From positions 1-15,844 of the forward strand of contig CAMALN010000012.1 in assembly GCA_945836565.1 (NCBI GenBank): 15,844 bases of DNA. The letters run 5' to 3'. Position 1 is the first letter of the stretch. Each line of letters starts with the position of its first letter. Positions 13,659 through 15,844 of this stretch are shown here, piece after piece. The DNA is from an uncultured Lachnospiraceae bacterium. GTDB lineage: Bacteria; Bacillota; Clostridia; Lachnospirales; Lachnospiraceae. The notes under the pieces are model-generated. The model was not told the origin of the DNA, ran no database searches, and was given only the letters and a program-made list of their open reading frames with translations. The position numbers and the translations under genes were made by a program.

Positions 13659-13664
13659 ATTGAC

Positions 13665-14573
13665 ATGGGAGAAGACATAAAAAAGAAGATAGCACAGGCA
13701 GCCACAGAGCTGGGAAAAAATTATAGCAGACAAGGAATCTTTGAGGTGAGTGTTGGACAGAAGCTTCCAAAACGGTCAGAGATTATAGATATAGTGAATG
13801 AGATCAGAAGGGTTGTATTCCCGGGCTTTTTTGGCGATGAAAACACAGCCTATGTAGAGCTTGAGAGCTTTGCGGGAAGCACACTTGCAATAATATATGA
13901 GAAATTATTTAAGCAGATCAGAGTCGCTCTGCTGTATGATAAGAAGGATGAGAATACGGATGCTGACATCAAGAATATAGAGGATAAGGCGGAAGCGTAT
14001 GCGCTGGATTTTATTGAGAATTTACCGCGTATACAGGAACTTATACTGAAGGATGTCGAGGCAGAGCTTGCAGGTGACCCTGCTGCCGGAAGCAAGGAAG
14101 AGGTAATATTCTGTTATCCGGGACTTTTTGCAATATTTGTGTACAGAATAGCACATGAGCTTTATAAGCAGGGTATACCTTATATACCTCGTATTATGTC
14201 TGAGTATGCACATGGTAAGACCGGTATAGACATCAACCCGGGAGCAAATATCGGAGAATATTTCTTCATCGACCATGGTACAGGTATAGTAATAGGAGAG
14301 ACTACAACTATCGGTAACAATGTCAAGATATATCAGGGTGTCACCCTCGGTGCCTTGTCAACTATGAAGGGGCAGCAACTCTCCGGAGTGAAGAGACATC
14401 CAACCATCGAGGACAATGTGGTTATATATGCAAATACAACCATACTTGGAGGAGAGACCGTAGTTGGAGAGAATTCAGTGGTTGCCGGTAACAGCTTTAT
14501 CACAGCCTCTATTCCGGCAAATACCAGAGTATCTATGCATAAGCCTGAGCTTAAGCTTAGAGAGAGAAAATAA
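13665..14573 (+). CDS. cysE: Serine O-acetyltransferase (EpsC type)
   Basis: Makes O-acetylserine from serine and acetyl-CoA, the committed step of cysteine synthesis. The 302-residue length, with a long helical N-terminal domain (~1-170), fits the EpsC/long-SAT group rather than short Bacillus CysE. The C-terminal left-handed beta-helix is clear: H-G-K-T-G-I-D189-I-N-P-G-A, F-I-D-H204-G-T-G-I-V-I-G-E-T, and K-R-H245-P-T-I-E-D, which correspond to the catalytic Asp and His positions known from E. coli CysE. The D-I-N-P in place of D-I-H-P is common in this group as far as I recall. The C-terminus (L-R-E-R-K) lacks the terminal Ile that short CysE uses to dock with CysK, so that complex is not predicted from the tail. 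It has its own promoter and leader hairpin and is followed after 15 bp by rlmI. Confidence 0.92.
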   Translation: MGEDIKKKIAQAATELGKNYSRQGIFEVSVGQKLPKRSEIIDIVNEIRRVVFPGFFGDENTAYVELESFAGSTLAIIYEKLFKQIRVALLYDKKDENTDADIKNIEDKAEAYALDFIENLPRIQELILKDVEAELAGDPAAGSKEEVIFCYPGLFAIFVYRIAHELYKQGIPYIPRIMSEYAHGKTGIDINPGANIGEYFFIDHGTGIVIGETTTIGNNVKIYQGVTLGALSTMKGQQLSGVKRHPTIEDNVVIYANTTILGGETVVGENSVVAGNSFITASIPANTRVSMHKPELKLRERK

Positions 14574-14588
14574 TAGGGAAGATACAGA

Positions 14589-15844
14589 ATGAACGAAGTA
14601 AAGGCTATAGCGGTACTTAAAAAGGGAGAAGGCAGACTGCTTAAAAAAGGCGGGATGTGGATATTTGATAATGAGATAGAGAATGTGATGGGGTCCTTCG
14701 AGGATGGAGATATCGTTGCTGTAAATGACTTTGACGGATATCCGATGGGTAAGGGCTTTATAAATCGTAATTCGAAGATTAGGATTCGCATGCTCACAAG
14801 GAATCCGGAGCAGGAGATAGACGAAGCCTTTATCGAAGCACGTGTCAGGAACGCATGGGAGCATAGGAAGGTTGTTATGCAGCCTGCAGCATATGACCTT
14901 AATAGCTGCAGAGTGATATTTGGAGAGGCGGATTTCCTCCCGGGTATCGTTATAGATAAGTTTGCGGATGTGCTTGTAGTAGAGTCTCTTGCACTCGGAA
15001 TTGATAGGCTTAAGCCAATTATAGTAGATGTACTAAAGAAGGTTTTGCATGAGGACGGAATAGATATACGCGGAGTATATGAACGAAGTGATGCAAAGGT
15101 CAGGAAAAAAGAGGGCATGCTTCCTGCCAAAGGCTTTATAGGAGAAGCCTTTGATACAAACGTTGAGATGGTAGAAAACGGGGTACATTATCTGGTTGAT
15201 GTGGAAAATGGACAAAAAACCGGTTTCTTCTTAGACCAGAAATACAATCGTCTTGCTATGCAAAGAATCGTAAAGGGACTTGTAGGCGGACAGGGTGAGC
15301 TCGGCACAAAGAGGAGCTATGACAGAAGCATAAGAGTGCTTGACTGCTTCACACATATGGGAACCTTTGCACTTAATGCAGGACTTGCCGGAGCAGCAGA
15401 TGTATTAGGACTTGACATCTCAGCATATGCTGTAGCTCAGGCAAATGCCAACGCAAGGCTAAACGGACTTGAGGACAGAGTGAAATTCAGGGAGGCAAAT
15501 GTACTTGACGAGCTGCCAAGATTAAACGAAGCAGGCGAGAGATTTGATGTGGTTATCCTTGACCCTCCGGCTTTCACCAAATCCCGCGAAGCTACGAAGA
15601 ATGCTATCAAGGGCTACAGAGAGATAAATATGAAGGGTCTGCGTCTTGTAAAGGACGGCGGTTATTTTGCGACCTGTTCCTGCTCTCACTTTATGACACA
15701 GGAGCTGTTCACAAAGGTTATTGAACAGGCAGCAACCAGTGTACACAAGAGACTTCGCCAGGTTGAATTCAGAACCCAGGCTCCCGACCACCCGATACTC
15801 TGGTCGGCAGACGAGAGCTATTATTTGAAGTTTTATGTGTTTCA
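14589..15844 (+). CDS. rlmI: RlmI-type 23S rRNA (cytosine-C5) methyltransferase, 3' end outside the window
   Basis: A SAM-dependent methyltransferase that, in E. coli RlmI, makes m5C1962 of 23S rRNA; related Firmicute proteins (YwbD-like) are assumed to do similar work. The frame stays open to the right edge: 418 complete codons, ending in S-Y-Y-L-K-F-Y-V-F, which in this family lies only a few residues from the stop. Domains in order: PUA-type N-terminus (~1-75, K-K-G-E-G-R ... W-I-F-D-N-E-I), central domain (~80-200), D-V-E-N-G-Q-K-T-G-F-F-L-D-Q (204-217), then the SAM-binding fold with V-L-D-C-F-T-H-M-G-T-F (250-260), D-P-P (325-327) and the T-C363-S-C365-S-H motif carrying the expected catalytic Cys. 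Start ATG at 14589 has only a weak GGGAAG ahead of it, 15 bp after cysE, so coupling to that gene is likely. Confidence 0.92.
   Translation, partial: MNEVKAIAVLKKGEGRLLKKGGMWIFDNEIENVMGSFEDGDIVAVNDFDGYPMGKGFINRNSKIRIRMLTRNPEQEIDEAFIEARVRNAWEHRKVVMQPAAYDLNSCRVIFGEADFLPGIVIDKFADVLVVESLALGIDRLKPIIVDVLKKVLHEDGIDIRGVYERSDAKVRKKEGMLPAKGFIGEAFDTNVEMVENGVHYLVDVENGQKTGFFLDQKYNRLAMQRIVKGLVGGQGELGTKRSYDRSIRVLDCFTHMGTFALNAGLAGAADVLGLDISAYAVAQANANARLNGLEDRVKFREANVLDELPRLNEAGERFDVVILDPPAFTKSREATKNAIKGYREINMKGLRLVKDGGYFATCSCSHFMTQELFTKVIEQAATSVHKRLRQVEFRTQAPDHPILWSADESYYLKFYVF

Noticed and set aside
14333..15130. A 265-codon open frame on the minus strand across the cysE-rlmI junction
   Set aside because: It lies wholly antisense to two well-recognised genes, is Ser/Thr/Pro-rich low-complexity when translated, and has no family resemblance. 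It is a shadow of their codon pattern.

Overview
The window reads as chromosomal DNA of an anaerobic Firmicute, most likely a gut or rumen Lachnospiraceae (Roseburia, Butyrivibrio, Lachnospira, Coprococcus or a relative). The grounds are a moderately AT-rich composition, heavy use of ATA (Ile) and AGA/AGG (Arg) codons, strong AGGAGG-type ribosome binding sites, TTGACA/TATAAT promoters, and the gene families themselves. These are a TatD-associated radical SAM protein, a GH43 enzyme, an MBOAT + DHHW acetylation pair, a 7TM-GGDEF protein and an EpsC-type serine acetyltransferase. I ran no database search, so family names come from motifs and remembered family sequences.

Layout. (1) 1-1894, +: the 3' part of polyphosphate kinase (ppk1, cut by the left edge), then an HD-domain phosphohydrolase 15 bp downstream. 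(2) 2060-2782, +: a Thr-rich lipoprotein gene with its own good promoter. It ends in a strong intrinsic terminator whose hairpin also contains the stop codon of the convergent gene. (3) 2864-4501, -: a membrane diguanylate cyclase with an extracytoplasmic domain, seven membrane segments and GGDEF. (4) 4502-4849: the only gap over 300 bp. It holds inverted repeats and an intrinsic terminator facing left that no recognised gene accounts for. (5) 4850-8403, +: a tight operon of pyridoxal kinase, a small radical SAM protein and a 684-residue protein joining a YunG-like domain to a complete GH43 glycosidase. (6) 8522-10220, +: a Spx/ArsC-like thioredoxin-fold protein translationally coupled to a neurotransmitter:sodium-symporter family transporter, behind an extended -10 promoter. 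(7) 10319-13504, +: a lipoprotein, an MBOAT O-acyltransferase and a DHHW/AlgJ-like SGNH protein, which look like a cell-surface or exopolysaccharide O-acetylation module. (8) 13665-15844, +: serine O-acetyltransferase (cysE/epsC) behind a promoter and a hairpin next to its ribosome binding site, then an RlmI-type 23S rRNA methyltransferase cut by the right edge.

Most of this is ordinary core and surface-physiology content. There is no sign of phage, plasmid, insertion sequence, CRISPR or tRNA. The parts that deserve a second look are the YunG-GH43 fusion and its odd operon partners, the leftward terminator and structured gap at 4579-4741, the terminator that shares bases with a coding end, and the hairpin leader of the serine acetyltransferase gene.
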